22,677 bases of DNA from assembly GCA_023425225.1 (NCBI GenBank), contig JAFADB010000220.1:1-22677 (forward strand), read 5' to 3'. Source of the stretch: Pseudomonadota bacterium. Lineage in GTDB: Bacteria; Pseudomonadota; Gammaproteobacteria; Xanthomonadales; Xanthomonadaceae. Below are positions 15,534 through 22,677 of this stretch, in pieces. Position 1 is the stretch's first letter, and the number at the start of each line of letters is the position of its first letter. Under the pieces are notes generated by a model. That model searched no databases. It worked only from the letters and a program-made list of their open reading frames with translations, and was not told the origin of the DNA. The position numbers and the translations under genes are program-made.

Positions 15534-18356
15534 TCAGAACTCGTAGCGCACGCCGGCCAGCCAGGAGCGGCCGAAGGCCTCCATTTCCAGCACGCGGTTG
15601 CGCATGCCCTGGAAACGCACCTGCTTGTTGTCGTTGATGTTGTTGACCTCGCCGAACAGGCGCCATTGCTTGGTCAATGCGTAGCTGGCCGAGAAGTCGA
15701 GGCTGGCGCGCCCGTCCCAGTAGACATTCAGCTCAGGCGCATCGATGTCGAATGCCTGGATGAACTTGGAGCGGTAGTTGTAGGCCAGTCGCGCATTCAA
15801 TCCGTACTTGTCGTAGGTCAGGGCGATGTTGTAGTTGGTGCGCGAGGTGCCCGGCAGTTCGGTCGTTCCGAGGCCGAAGGGGAGTTCGGCCTTCGACTTG
15901 GCATAGGTGTAGTTGCTGTACACGCCGAGGCCGTCGAACGGGGCCGGGAGCGAGTCGAAGGTCTGCTGCCAGGCCAGTTCGAGGCCGTAGATCCGTCCCT
16001 TGTCGCCGTTCTCGGGACGGGTCACCTGGCGGGTCAGGCCGTCGCCCGCGTCTTCCCGGTGGCTGGCGACGAACAGCGGATCGTTGATGCGCTTGTAGAA
16101 CGCGGCGGCCGAGACCAGGCCGAGCGGGCGCAGGTACTGCTCGTAGGACAGGTCCAGGTTGTGCGCGTAGGCCGCCTTGACGTTGGGATTGCCTTCCTCG
16201 ACGTCGGAAGTCTCCGATTCGCCGAGGATGCGGTACGGCGCGGTGTGCATGAAGTCCGGGCGGTTGAGCGCGGTCGAATAGGACGCGCGCAGCACGCCGT
16301 TCTCGCCGACGTCGTAGCGGAAGTGCAGGCTGGGCAGCAGGTGGCCGTAGTCGCGGCTGGCGTGCAGCGGCGTGACCTCGTCGGTGTCCTCGTTGTACTG
16401 CGCGGCGTTGCCCTCGGTATGGGTACGCTCGTAGCGCAGGCCGGCGACCATCGTCAGCGCGTCCCAGTTCGCGTCCAGGCGGAAGTAGCTGGCGTAGACG
16501 TTCTCCTTGGCGGTGTAGTCGGCGGTCAGCGAATCGGCGATCAGGCGCAGATAGTTGTCGCCGCTGGTCAGGGTCGAGGCGTGGTTCGCGAAGATGTCGC
16601 GGCAGAAGCGGCGCCCGGTGAGGAAGTAGCCGAAGTTGTTGGACACCGAATCGCACAGCAGGTCGGACATGCTCAGGCCGAGCGCCGCGAAGTCGTCGGC
16701 CGAGCCGTTGCGGTAGTACTCGCTGTCGTAGGACTTGTCGCGCAGGCGCGCGCGCAGGCCGAACTTGACGCTGCCGCTGTCGCCGAGGAAGCCCTGCTGG
16801 CGTTCGGCGTCGAAGCGCAGGCCGGTCTCCTTCTCCTCGCCGTACTCGTAGCGGTCGTTGAGACGGCGGAACGCGAACCAGTCCTCCGGCAGATTGACAC
16901 CGGTGGCCGGGGCGTCGTCGCGGCCGAGGATGGTCCACACGGGGTAGTCGGAGTTGCTGTAGTCGTAGGCCAGCCGCGGGCGCACGCTGGAGCGGAAGAT
17001 GTACTGCTTGCGCGGATCGGTCTCCTTGGTGGCCTTGCTGCGCGAGGCCTGCCATTCCAGCTTCCAGTCGTCGCCGACGAAGTGCTCGCCGCCGAGATTG
17101 AAGGTGCGGATGTTCTTGTCGTAGGTACGCTCGCGCAGTTCCTTGTCGAAGGTGGCGCGGGCGGTGCCGGCGGTCTCGGTCGAGTCGTCGCTGTGCTGGT
17201 CCAGGGCGAGGATCAGGTTGTCGCGGAACTCGTGGTCCTTGAAGCGCGCGTCGGAGGCGACGAAGTAGAGCAGGTTGCCGGGGTCGATGCGGAAGTCGAA
17301 GCGGCCGGTGACGCCGGTGCGGGTGCGGGTGCCCTCGTAGTCCTTGATCTGCACCTCGGTGGGCAGGATGCGGCCATCGTCGCCCTTCACGTAGGTGGTC
17401 TCGACGTTGTCGGTGAACCGCCCCTGCTTGCTGTAGGAGGCCGACACCAGCACGCCGATGTTCCTGTCGGCGCCGAAGCGGTTGCCGAGGGTGGCGTTGT
17501 AGCGCGCGTTGTCGCCGTTGCCCAGTTCGTAGCGCCCGGCGCCGGCCGAGGCGCGCAGGGTCAGGCCGTCGCGGTCGAGCGCGCTCTGGGTGCGGATGTT
17601 GATGTTGCCGGCGATGGCATCGCCGTCCATGTCCGGGGTGATCGCCTTGGTCACTTCCAGCGCGGAGATCACGTCGGAGGGGATGGTGTCCAGTTCCACG
17701 CCGCGGCTGGCCGAATCGGGATTGGCCAGCTGCACGCCGTCGATGGTGACGGTGGTGTATTCCTTGGGGGCGCCACGCACGGTCACGTAGCGGCCCTCGC
17801 CCTGGTCGCGCTCGATCGACACGCCGGGCATGCGCTGGGTCGATTCGGCGATGTTGTTGTCGGGGAACTGGCCCAGCAGGTCGGCGGAGACGACGTTGAC
17901 GTAGTTGGTCGACGTGCGCTGCTGGTTCAGCGCCATCGCCTGCGCGTCGCGGGTGGCGCGCACGTCGACGCGGTCCAGGTCGGTCGCGCCGGCGGTGGCC
18001 ACGCTGCTGTGCAGGGTGACGTCCACCTGCAGGCCGCGTTCGGCGCCTATTTCGACCTCGACTTCCTGCGGCTGATAGCCGATGTAGTCCACCACCAGGC
18101 GGTGGCGCCCCGGCGTCAGGCCGACGATGCGGAAGCTGCCGTCGCGTTCGCTGGCGACCTGGGTGCCGTCCACCGTGATCCGCGCGCCATCCAGGTACAC
18201 GCCGCGCGTGGCCTCCTTCACCCGGCCGACGATGGTGCCGGCCGCGCCCGCCTCGACGATGGTGGGTGCCGATTGCTGGGCCGACGCCTGTTGCGGCAGG
18301 GACAGGATGAGCACGGCGGCTATCGCGGCGGTGATGGCGGAAAGCTTCGGGTTCAT
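15534..18356 (-). CDS. TonB-dependent outer-membrane receptor (Xanthomonas/Caulobacter type)
   Basis: A 940-residue outer-membrane active transporter energised by TonB. Visible parts in order are a signal peptide cut after ASA (residue 26), a carboxypeptidase-regulatory-like beta-sandwich (~39-116, GRVKEATRGVYLDGARITVDG), a possible TonB box (DLDRVDVRA, ~126-134), and a plug domain (~145-257, with NIAESTQRMPGVSI, VRGAPKEYTTVTIDGVQL and the plug end IAGNINIRTQ). A beta-barrel ends in aromatic Phe (VRYEF). No N-terminal STN signalling domain is seen, so sigma/anti-sigma surface signalling is unlikely. It diverges from the phytase-like lipoprotein gene, hinting at uptake of a phosphorylated organic compound; the ligand is inference only. 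Confidence 0.93.
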   Translation of the reverse strand: MNPKLSAITAAIAAVLILSLPQQASAQQSAPTIVEAGAAGTIVGRVKEATRGVYLDGARITVDGTQVASERDGSFRIVGLTPGRHRLVVDYIGYQPQEVEVEIGAERGLQVDVTLHSSVATAGATDLDRVDVRATRDAQAMALNQQRTSTNYVNVVSADLLGQFPDNNIAESTQRMPGVSIERDQGEGRYVTVRGAPKEYTTVTIDGVQLANPDSASRGVELDTIPSDVISALEVTKAITPDMDGDAIAGNINIRTQSALDRDGLTLRASAGAGRYELGNGDNARYNATLGNRFGADRNIGVLVSASYSKQGRFTDNVETTYVKGDDGRILPTEVQIKDYEGTRTRTGVTGRFDFRIDPGNLLYFVASDARFKDHEFRDNLILALDQHSDDSTETAGTARATFDKELRERTYDKNIRTFNLGGEHFVGDDWKLEWQASRSKATKETDPRKQYIFRSSVRPRLAYDYSNSDYPVWTILGRDDAPATGVNLPEDWFAFRRLNDRYEYGEEKETGLRFDAERQQGFLGDSGSVKFGLRARLRDKSYDSEYYRNGSADDFAALGLSMSDLLCDSVSNNFGYFLTGRRFCRDIFANHASTLTSGDNYLRLIADSLTADYTAKENVYASYFRLDANWDALTMVAGLRYERTHTEGNAAQYNEDTDEVTPLHASRDYGHLLPSLHFRYDVGENGVLRASYSTALNRPDFMHTAPYRILGESETSDVEEGNPNVKAAYAHNLDLSYEQYLRPLGLVSAAAFYKRINDPLFVASHREDAGDGLTRQVTRPENGDKGRIYGLELAWQQTFDSLPAPFDGLGVYSNYTYAKSKAELPFGLGTTELPGTSRTNYNIALTYDKYGLNARLAYNYRSKFIQAFDIDAPELNVYWDGRASLDFSASYALTKQWRLFGEVNNINDNKQVRFQGMRNRVLEMEAFGRSWLAGVRYEF

Positions 18357-18568
18357 GGCAGGGGATATTTCGTCAGCGGAGGAAGGATGGCCGCGTACGA
18401 CCGCGTTAAATCCTCCTTCACGAATATTTCAGCGGCATGAAACCCCGCCCGGCGCGGCGCCCGTCGTGGCTTGCGCAGGCGCCGTGCGGCAGGCGGTGTA
18501 AACAAACTGCAGCAATTCGTTCATAGATTCGTGGGCCTACGCCGGTTGGCCGGGATGAGGAGAAACAG
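18357..18568. promoter_or_regulatory. Divergent promoter region between receptor and phytase-like genes
   Basis: 212 bp must hold both promoters. Features seen: inverted repeat TTTCA-N6-TGAAA (18427-18442); a near-direct repeat of ATATTTC plus CAGCGG at 18365-18379 and 18424-18435; and a locally AT-richer stretch TGTAAACAAACTGCAGCAATTCGTTCATAG (in parts) around 18497-18526. Heptamers CTTCACG and TTTCAGC are spaced 11 nt apart from 18416, giving a Pho-box-like geometry but a poor consensus match. GAGGAGA (18557-18563) is a strong ribosome-binding site for the rightward gene. Confidence 0.5.
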
Positions 18569-19684
18569 ATGAAGCTGGGGTGCGTTGTCCTGACCACCGC
18601 CTGGTTGCTGGCCGGATGCGCTGCCGTGCCGGCGACCGCCGACCGCGAACCGGACGAGCAGGCCGGGAAGGACCCGCTGCTGAGCGAGGCCCGGGTCCCG
18701 CACGAGGTGGTGGCCGAGGCCTTCGTCACCGCCGCGAGCCCGGCCGACAACCTCGACTCGCCGGCGAGCTGGATCGCGCCGGACGGCAAGCGCTGGGTCA
18801 TCACCACCGCCAAGAGGACCGGCGAGCTGGTGGTGTTCGACGGCGACAGCGGCCAGCGCCTGCGCACGGTCGGCGGCAAGGGCAGCGCGCCCGGGCAGCT
18901 GGACCGGCCCAACGGCATCGCCGTGGTCGGCGACAAGGTGCTGGTGGTGGAGCGCGACAACCATCGGGTGCAGATGTTCGCGCTGCCGGGATTCGAATCA
19001 CTACTGACGTTCGGCGCGGAGGACCTGGCCAAGCCCTACGGATTGTGGGCGCGCGAGAAGGACGGCGGCATCGAGGTCGTCGTCAGCGACAACTACATGC
19101 TCGGCGCCGACGAGGAAACGGTGCCGCCGCTGGCCGACCTCGGCCACCGCTTCCGCCGCTACCAGTTGCAGGAGCAGGGCGGGACCTGGAGCGCGCGGCT
19201 GCTGCAGAGCTTCGGCGACACCGGCGAGGCGGGCGCGATCCGCATCGCCGAGTCGGTGTTCGGCGATCCCGCGCACGACCGCCTGCTGCTGGCCGAGGAA
19301 GACACCGCGGTCGGTACCCGGCTGCGCGAGTACGGCCTGGCCGACGGCCAGTACCGCGGCCGCGACATCGGCGCCGACCTGTACAAGGCGCAGGCCGAGG
19401 GCATCGCGCTGCAGGCCTGCGCAGACGGTAGCGGCTACTGGATCGGCACCGACCAGTTCAAGGACCGCAGCCTGTTCCACGTGTTCGACCGACGGACGCT
19501 GGAGCACGTCGGCGCGTTCGCCGGCAAGGTCACCGCCAACACCGACGGCGTGTGGCTGGACATGCATGGCGACGCACGCTTCCCGCAGGGCGTGTTCTAC
19601 GCGCTGCACGACGACCAGGCGGTGGCGGCGTTCGACTGGCGCGACGTGGCTGCGGCACTGACGCTGAAGGAGTGCGCGCAGTGA
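18569..19684 (+). CDS. Beta-propeller phytase-like lipoprotein
   Basis: A 371-residue lipoprotein resembling the 3-phytase/beta-propeller phytase family, which hydrolyses phytate with calcium outside the cytoplasm. MKLGCVVLTTAWLLAGC is a lipoprotein signal with lipidation at Cys17; Ala at +2 favours outer-membrane sorting. Blade-like repeats include DSPASWIAPDGKRWVITTAK, GQLDRPNGIAVVGDKVLVVERDNHRVQMF, VFGDPAHDRLLLAEED and AEGIALQACADGSGYWIGTDQF, then ANTDGVWLDMHGD, which match the family in order. The NHL-like stretch around 100-140 means a non-enzymatic beta-propeller is possible. It has a strong ribosome-binding site, and its stop overlaps the phosphatase GTG start, implying co-translation. 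Confidence 0.7.
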   Translation: MKLGCVVLTTAWLLAGCAAVPATADREPDEQAGKDPLLSEARVPHEVVAEAFVTAASPADNLDSPASWIAPDGKRWVITTAKRTGELVVFDGDSGQRLRTVGGKGSAPGQLDRPNGIAVVGDKVLVVERDNHRVQMFALPGFESLLTFGAEDLAKPYGLWAREKDGGIEVVVSDNYMLGADEETVPPLADLGHRFRRYQLQEQGGTWSARLLQSFGDTGEAGAIRIAESVFGDPAHDRLLLAEEDTAVGTRLREYGLADGQYRGRDIGADLYKAQAEGIALQACADGSGYWIGTDQFKDRSLFHVFDRRTLEHVGAFAGKVTANTDGVWLDMHGDARFPQGVFYALHDDQAVAAFDWRDVAAALTLKECAQ

Positions 19685-21054
19685 GGCGCAGGCAGTCCAC
19701 GGGATGGGGCGGGGCGCTGCTGCTGGCGTTGGCATCGGCGCTCGCCACTGCCGCGCCGGCTGCCGAGCCCAACACCCAGGTGCCCGCGGCAAGCCGGCAC
19801 TATGCCGCCAGCGGCTTTCCGGACCGCATCGTCGCCTCGCCGGCGCAGGACGCCGCGCACGGCTTCGCGGTGATGTGGCGCACCGACGCCTCGGTCGAGA
19901 AGCCGCTGCTGGAACTGGTGGTGGCCGGCGACTCGCCCGACCTGGGCACGCCGCGCCGCATCGTCGCCGTGACCACCGTGCTGGAGAGCGAGAACGGCCT
20001 CTCGCACCACCACCGCGCTGACATCGACGGGCTGCAGCCGGACACGCTGTACGCCTACCGCGTGCAGGGCGCGGATACCTGGGGCGCGTGGACCCACTTC
20101 CGCACTGCCGCCGCGGCCGGTGCGCCGCTGACCCTGCTGTACTTCGGCGACACCCAGAACAAGAACCTCAGCCATGTCTCGCGGGTGATCCGCCAGGCCT
20201 GGCACAGCACGCCGGACGCGCGCTTGGCGCTGTTCGCTGGCGACCTGGTCAGCGGTGGCGACGGCGTCGACGACAACGAGTGGGGCGAATGGTTCGAGGC
20301 CGGACGCTGGCTGCTGGAAGGCACCGCGGTGGCGCCGGCGGCGGGCAACCACGAGTACTTCGAGGAGTTCGAGGACACCCCGCAGGAGCGCCGCGTGCTC
20401 GGCCGGCACTGGCCTGCGACGTTCGCGCTGCCGCGCAACGGCGCGCCGGCGGCGGAGAGCACCAGCTACTGGTTCGACTACCAGGGCGTGCGTATCGCCG
20501 TGCTCGATGGCACCTCGGTGCTGGACCTGGGCACCGGTGCGGCGCAGGCGGCGTGGCTGGACCAGGTGCTGGCCGACAATCCGCACCCGTGGTCGATCGT
20601 GATGGTGCACCAGCCGTTCTATTCGCCCAACGCTGCGCGCGAGAACGCCAAGCTGGTCGAGCAGGTGCTGCCGGTGATCCGCCGGCACAAGGTGGACCTG
20701 GTGCTGCAGGGGCACGACCACACCTACGGCCGCCGCGGCGACGCCGGCGGGGCGGCGACGCCGGTGTTCGTGGTCTCGGTGGCCGGGCCCAAGCAGTACC
20801 GGCTCTCGGAGCATGCGCGGCGGACGATGAAGCCGGTGGCCGAGGACACCCAGCTGTACCAGGTGCTGCGGATCGACCCGCAGCGGCTGGCCTACGAGTC
20901 GCGCACCGCCACCGGGCGGCTGTACGACGCCTTCGAGCTGGTGCGCGACGGCGCCGGCAAGCGCCTGGTCGAGCACGAGGACGGCCGCATCGCCCCGCGC
21001 GACTGCGCACGGCCGGTCTCGCCGAAGGGCAGGGCGGACCGCTGCTGGGAGTGA
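19681..21054 (+). CDS. Exported PAP-like metallophosphoesterase
   Basis: A 457-residue exported phosphatase with the purple acid phosphatase architecture. It has a signal peptide (RRRQSTGWGG, hydrophobic stretch, cut near 25-28), an FN3-like N-terminal domain (~45-142), then a calcineurin-like domain. Metal motifs run in order: YFGDTQ (Asp157), FAGDLV (Asp188), AGNHE (Asn223, His224), MVHQP (His310) and QGHDHTYG (His345, His347). The Tyr of the PAP motif GDxxY is Ser191 here, so the purple Fe-Tyr band is not expected and it may be a different dimetal phosphoesterase. The start is a GTG at 19681, overlapping the phytase-like stop (GTGA); extension to 19552 lies inside that gene. Confidence 0.9.
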   Translation: MRRRQSTGWGGALLLALASALATAAPAAEPNTQVPAASRHYAASGFPDRIVASPAQDAAHGFAVMWRTDASVEKPLLELVVAGDSPDLGTPRRIVAVTTVLESENGLSHHHRADIDGLQPDTLYAYRVQGADTWGAWTHFRTAAAAGAPLTLLYFGDTQNKNLSHVSRVIRQAWHSTPDARLALFAGDLVSGGDGVDDNEWGEWFEAGRWLLEGTAVAPAAGNHEYFEEFEDTPQERRVLGRHWPATFALPRNGAPAAESTSYWFDYQGVRIAVLDGTSVLDLGTGAAQAAWLDQVLADNPHPWSIVMVHQPFYSPNAARENAKLVEQVLPVIRRHKVDLVLQGHDHTYGRRGDAGGAATPVFVVSVAGPKQYRLSEHARRTMKPVAEDTQLYQVLRIDPQRLAYESRTATGRLYDAFELVRDGAGKRLVEHEDGRIAPRDCARPVSPKGRADRCWE

Positions 21055-21126
21055 TCGGGAATCCGCTGCGGTGGCTGCGGATGGCGGCGGCTCCCGGGGA
21101 TGTCTTCGATGGCGGACAGGCCGCTT

Positions 21127-21256
21127 CCCTTCTCCCGCTTGCGGGGGAAGGTGGCGCGCAGCGCCGGATGGGGGGAGCTTTTGCTGTGGCTTTCCCATGC
21201 TTCAGGCAGGCCCCCATCCGCCCTTCGGGCACCTTCCCCCGCAAGCGGGAGAAGGG
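21127..21256. repeat. REPIN-like palindromic element with cloverleaf potential
   Basis: Two inverted copies of a REP core (CTCCCGCTTGCGGGGGAA and its complement) form 26-bp perfect arms at 21127-21152 and 21231-21256. A second perfect pairing, GGATGGGGG (21166-21174) with CCCCCATCC (21211-21219), lies inside. Mini-hairpins GGCGC-GCA-GCGCC (21153-21165) and GCCC-TTC-GGGC (21220-21230) fill the junction. It is non-coding, between the phosphatase and pyrophosphatase genes, and differs from the array at 11059. The layout fits a REPIN/MITE mobilised by an unlinked RAYT transposase. Confidence 0.85.
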
Positions 21257-21347
21257 AGCTTCCCGATGCACCACAGCCCGGCGCCGAGTCCCGCTTAGCG
21301 GAAATGACGGATCCGGACCCACACAGAGTGGTTTGCGAGGAAATTCC

Positions 21348-21971
21348 ATGACCGGGAAACGAACGATCCGCCCGTTGCTGCTGGGCCTGCTGCTGGCCGC
21401 GGCAGCGGCGCAAGCCGATGACCACATCCGCCACCCGTTCCTGGCCGCGCAGCCCGCGACCGCGCCGGAAGAGGTGAACCTGGCGGTGGAGATCCCCGCC
21501 GGCAGCTTCACCAAGTACGAGATCGGCGAGGACGGGCTGGTGTTCGTCGACCGCTTCCAGTCGATGCCGGTGGCGTACCCGGCCAACTACGGCTCGATGC
21601 CGCGCACGCTGGCCGGCGATGGCGACCCGCTCGACGCGCTGGTGCTCACGCGCGAGCCGCTGCATCCGGGCGTGCTGATCCGCTTCCGCCCGATCGGGGT
21701 GCTGCGGATGATCGACGGTGGCGAGCACGACGAGAAGATCGTCGGTGTGCCCACCGACAAGGTCGATCCCAGCTATGCGGGCATCCGCGACATGGGCGAC
21801 CTGCCGCCGGTCGAGCGCGACCGCATCGAGGCGTTCTTCCGCGTCTACAAGGACCTGCCGAAGGGGCGCAACCCGGTCGAGCTGCACGGCTGGGGCGATG
21901 CGGCCGAGGCCCGGCGGCTGATCGGCGAGGCGCTGCAGAGGTTCGGCGAGCGGCAGGGCGAGACCCGCTAG
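21348..21971 (+). CDS. ppa: Family-I inorganic pyrophosphatase with a signal peptide (predicted periplasmic)
   Basis: Hydrolyses inorganic pyrophosphate to two phosphates. The 207-residue protein has a signal peptide (MTGKRTIRP, then LLLGLLLAAAAAQA, predicted cut after Ala23), unusual because family-I enzymes are normally cytoplasmic. By alignment to E. coli PPase from memory, all active-site residues seem kept: Glu48, Lys56, Glu58, Arg69, Tyr81, the signature DGDPLDALV (Asp91, Asp93, Asp96), Asp123, Asp128, Lys130, Tyr167 and Lys168. The ATG at 21348 has AGGAA 6 nt upstream; the upstream open frame covers non-coding repeat. It follows the exported phosphatase and phytase-like genes, which suggests periplasmic phosphate release. 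Confidence 0.93.
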   Translation: MTGKRTIRPLLLGLLLAAAAAQADDHIRHPFLAAQPATAPEEVNLAVEIPAGSFTKYEIGEDGLVFVDRFQSMPVAYPANYGSMPRTLAGDGDPLDALVLTREPLHPGVLIRFRPIGVLRMIDGGEHDEKIVGVPTDKVDPSYAGIRDMGDLPPVERDRIEAFFRVYKDLPKGRNPVELHGWGDAAEARRLIGEALQRFGERQGETR

Positions 21972-21972
21972 A

Positions 21973-22026
21973 GCGGAGCTTGCCCCGCTGCTTTCCCCGG
22001 CAAGGCCACAGCGGAGCGAGCTCCGC
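21973..22026. terminator. Putative bidirectional terminator between ppa and the aminotransferase
   Basis: Two alternative foldings share one arm. GCGGAG-CGAG-CTCCGC (22011-22026) is a compact hairpin, while GCGGAGCT (21973-21980) pairs with AGCTCCGC (22019-22026) as a longer structure. The flanking genes are convergent, so termination from both sides is expected; no clear T-tract is present. Confidence 0.5.
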
Positions 22027-22035
22027 CCTAGGCGC

Positions 22036-22677
22036 CTACGCCGCCGCGGCCTGTTCCCGCCGCGGACCCTCGCGCAGCGCCCGGCCGACCAGGCCGACCA
22101 GCAGGTCCAGCTCGGCCTCGTCGATGGCGAAGTGCGGGGTGAAGCGCAGCGAGTTGGCGCCGCCGTGGATCACATTCAGGCCGTGCCGACGCAGCCATTC
22201 CTCGGTCGAGCCGGCGCCGTAGCACTTGAACTGCGGCGCCAGCTCGCAGGAGAACAGCAGCCCGGTGCCCTGCACGCCGGTGATCAGCCCACCCAGCTCC
22301 TTCTTCAGCGTTTCCAGCTTGCGCACCGCCTGCTCGCCGCGGGCGCGGATGTTCTCGCGCAGCTGCGGCGTCAGCAGGGACAGCGTGGCGCAGGCCACGT
22401 CCAGCGCGCGCGGGTTGGAGGTCATGGTGTTGCCGTACACGCCTTTGCGGTACAGCCCGGCAGCGCGTTCGTCCAGCGCCAGCACCGACAGCGGGAACTG
22501 CGCGGCGTTGAGCGCCTTGGAATAGGTCTCCATGTCCGGCGCGTCCTGGTCCTCGAAACCGGGGTAGTCGACGATCGACAGCACGCCCTGCGCGCGCAGG
22601 CCGGCCTGGATCGAATCGACCAGGAACAGGCTGCCGTGTTCGCGGGTCAGGCGCCGCGCGGCGGCGTAGAAGTCCAC
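22036..22677 (-). CDS. Class-III PLP-dependent aminotransferase, C-terminal part only
   Basis: A fold-type-I aminotransferase of the class-III group (relatives include ornithine, acetylornithine and 4-aminobutyrate aminotransferases). Only the last 213-214 residues are visible: the reading frame is open to the window edge, so the GTG there is not the start. LFLVDSIQAGLRAQG supplies the PLP-pyridine Asp (visible residue 21), and ETYSKALNAAQFPLSVL the PLP lysine (visible residue 54). GVYGNTMTSNPRALDVA is the usual domain-closing motif, and SLRFTPHFAIDEAELD the C-terminal segment. The substrate cannot be assigned. It converges on ppa. Confidence 0.9.
   Translation of the reverse strand: MDFYAAARRLTREHGSLFLVDSIQAGLRAQGVLSIVDYPGFEDQDAPDMETYSKALNAAQFPLSVLALDERAAGLYRKGVYGNTMTSNPRALDVACATLSLLTPQLRENIRARGEQAVRKLETLKKELGGLITGVQGTGLLFSCELAPQFKCYGAGSTEEWLRRHGLNVIHGGANSLRFTPHFAIDEAELDLLVGLVGRALREGPRREQAAAA

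Noticed and set aside
15525..18440. 971-codon open frame on the plus strand opposite the TonB receptor gene
   Set aside because: It mirrors the receptor gene in a GC-rich genome, with Val/Ala/Gly/Asp/His bias typical of antisense frames and no recognisable domain; the receptor frame has clear domains.
18416..18444. A genuine Pho box upstream of the phytase-like gene
   Set aside because: The 7-bp/4-bp geometry is there, but the heptamers match CTGTCAT too poorly to annotate as a PhoB site; kept only as a weak hint.
21071..21351. Small frames through the element before ppa (peptides like RLRGKV, PASGRRE)
   Set aside because: They are translations of the REPIN arms and have no independent support.

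Overview
The window is GC-rich chromosomal DNA from a gammaproteobacterium, most likely a member of the Xanthomonadaceae/Lysobacteraceae (Xanthomonas, Pseudoxanthomonas, Lysobacter, Luteimonas or relatives). The reasons are the bifunctional HisB and fused HisIE, a large TonB-dependent receptor of the Xanthomonas/Caulobacter type, and REP families with a GTCATCCCCGCG core. The genus is inferred from gene content only. Almost all of it is ordinary housekeeping and nutrient-acquisition genes. I see no tRNA, rRNA, CRISPR array, transposase, phage gene or defence system.

Layout: (1) 1-3569 (+): the distal histidine operon, hisB (5' end outside the window)-hisH-hisA-hisF-hisIE, packed with 4-8 nt overlaps. 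(2) 3570-3980: non-coding, with short hairpins and palindromes. (3) 3981-9055 (-): two paralogous APC-family amino-acid permeases followed by the methionine-salvage genes mtnB-mtnD-mtnC, all in one direction. (4) 9292-11012 (+): a NUDIX hydrolase, coaD (GTG start, visible promoter) and a small lipoprotein of unknown function. (5) 11011-11386: a long hairpin and four tandem REP-type repeats of 81-82 bp, then about 395 bp with nothing recognisable. (6) 11782-14778 (+): a YfhL-type 2[4Fe-4S] ferredoxin overlapping ggt by ATGA, then a metallo-beta-lactamase-fold hydrolase. (7) 14803-15435 (-): upp. (8) 15534-21971: a TonB-dependent receptor (-) diverging from a beta-propeller phytase-like lipoprotein (+), whose stop overlaps the GTG start of a PAP-like metallophosphatase. 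A REPIN-like palindromic element and a signal-peptide-bearing inorganic pyrophosphatase follow. (9) 22036-22677 (-): the C-terminal part of a class-III aminotransferase that runs off the window.

How the genes work together: hisBHAFI supplies consecutive histidine-biosynthesis enzymes. mtnB, mtnD and mtnC catalyse three consecutive steps returning methylthioribulose-1-phosphate to the methionine precursor 2-keto-4-methylthiobutyrate, and the upstream permeases may feed or drain that pathway. Region 8 reads as a cell-envelope phosphorus-scavenging set: outer-membrane uptake, a phytase-like surface or periplasmic lipoprotein, an exported phosphoesterase and an exported pyrophosphatase. That is the most interesting functional inference here, but each component belongs to a known family. 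The most striking non-coding structures are the tandem REP array and the cloverleaf-foldable REPIN.
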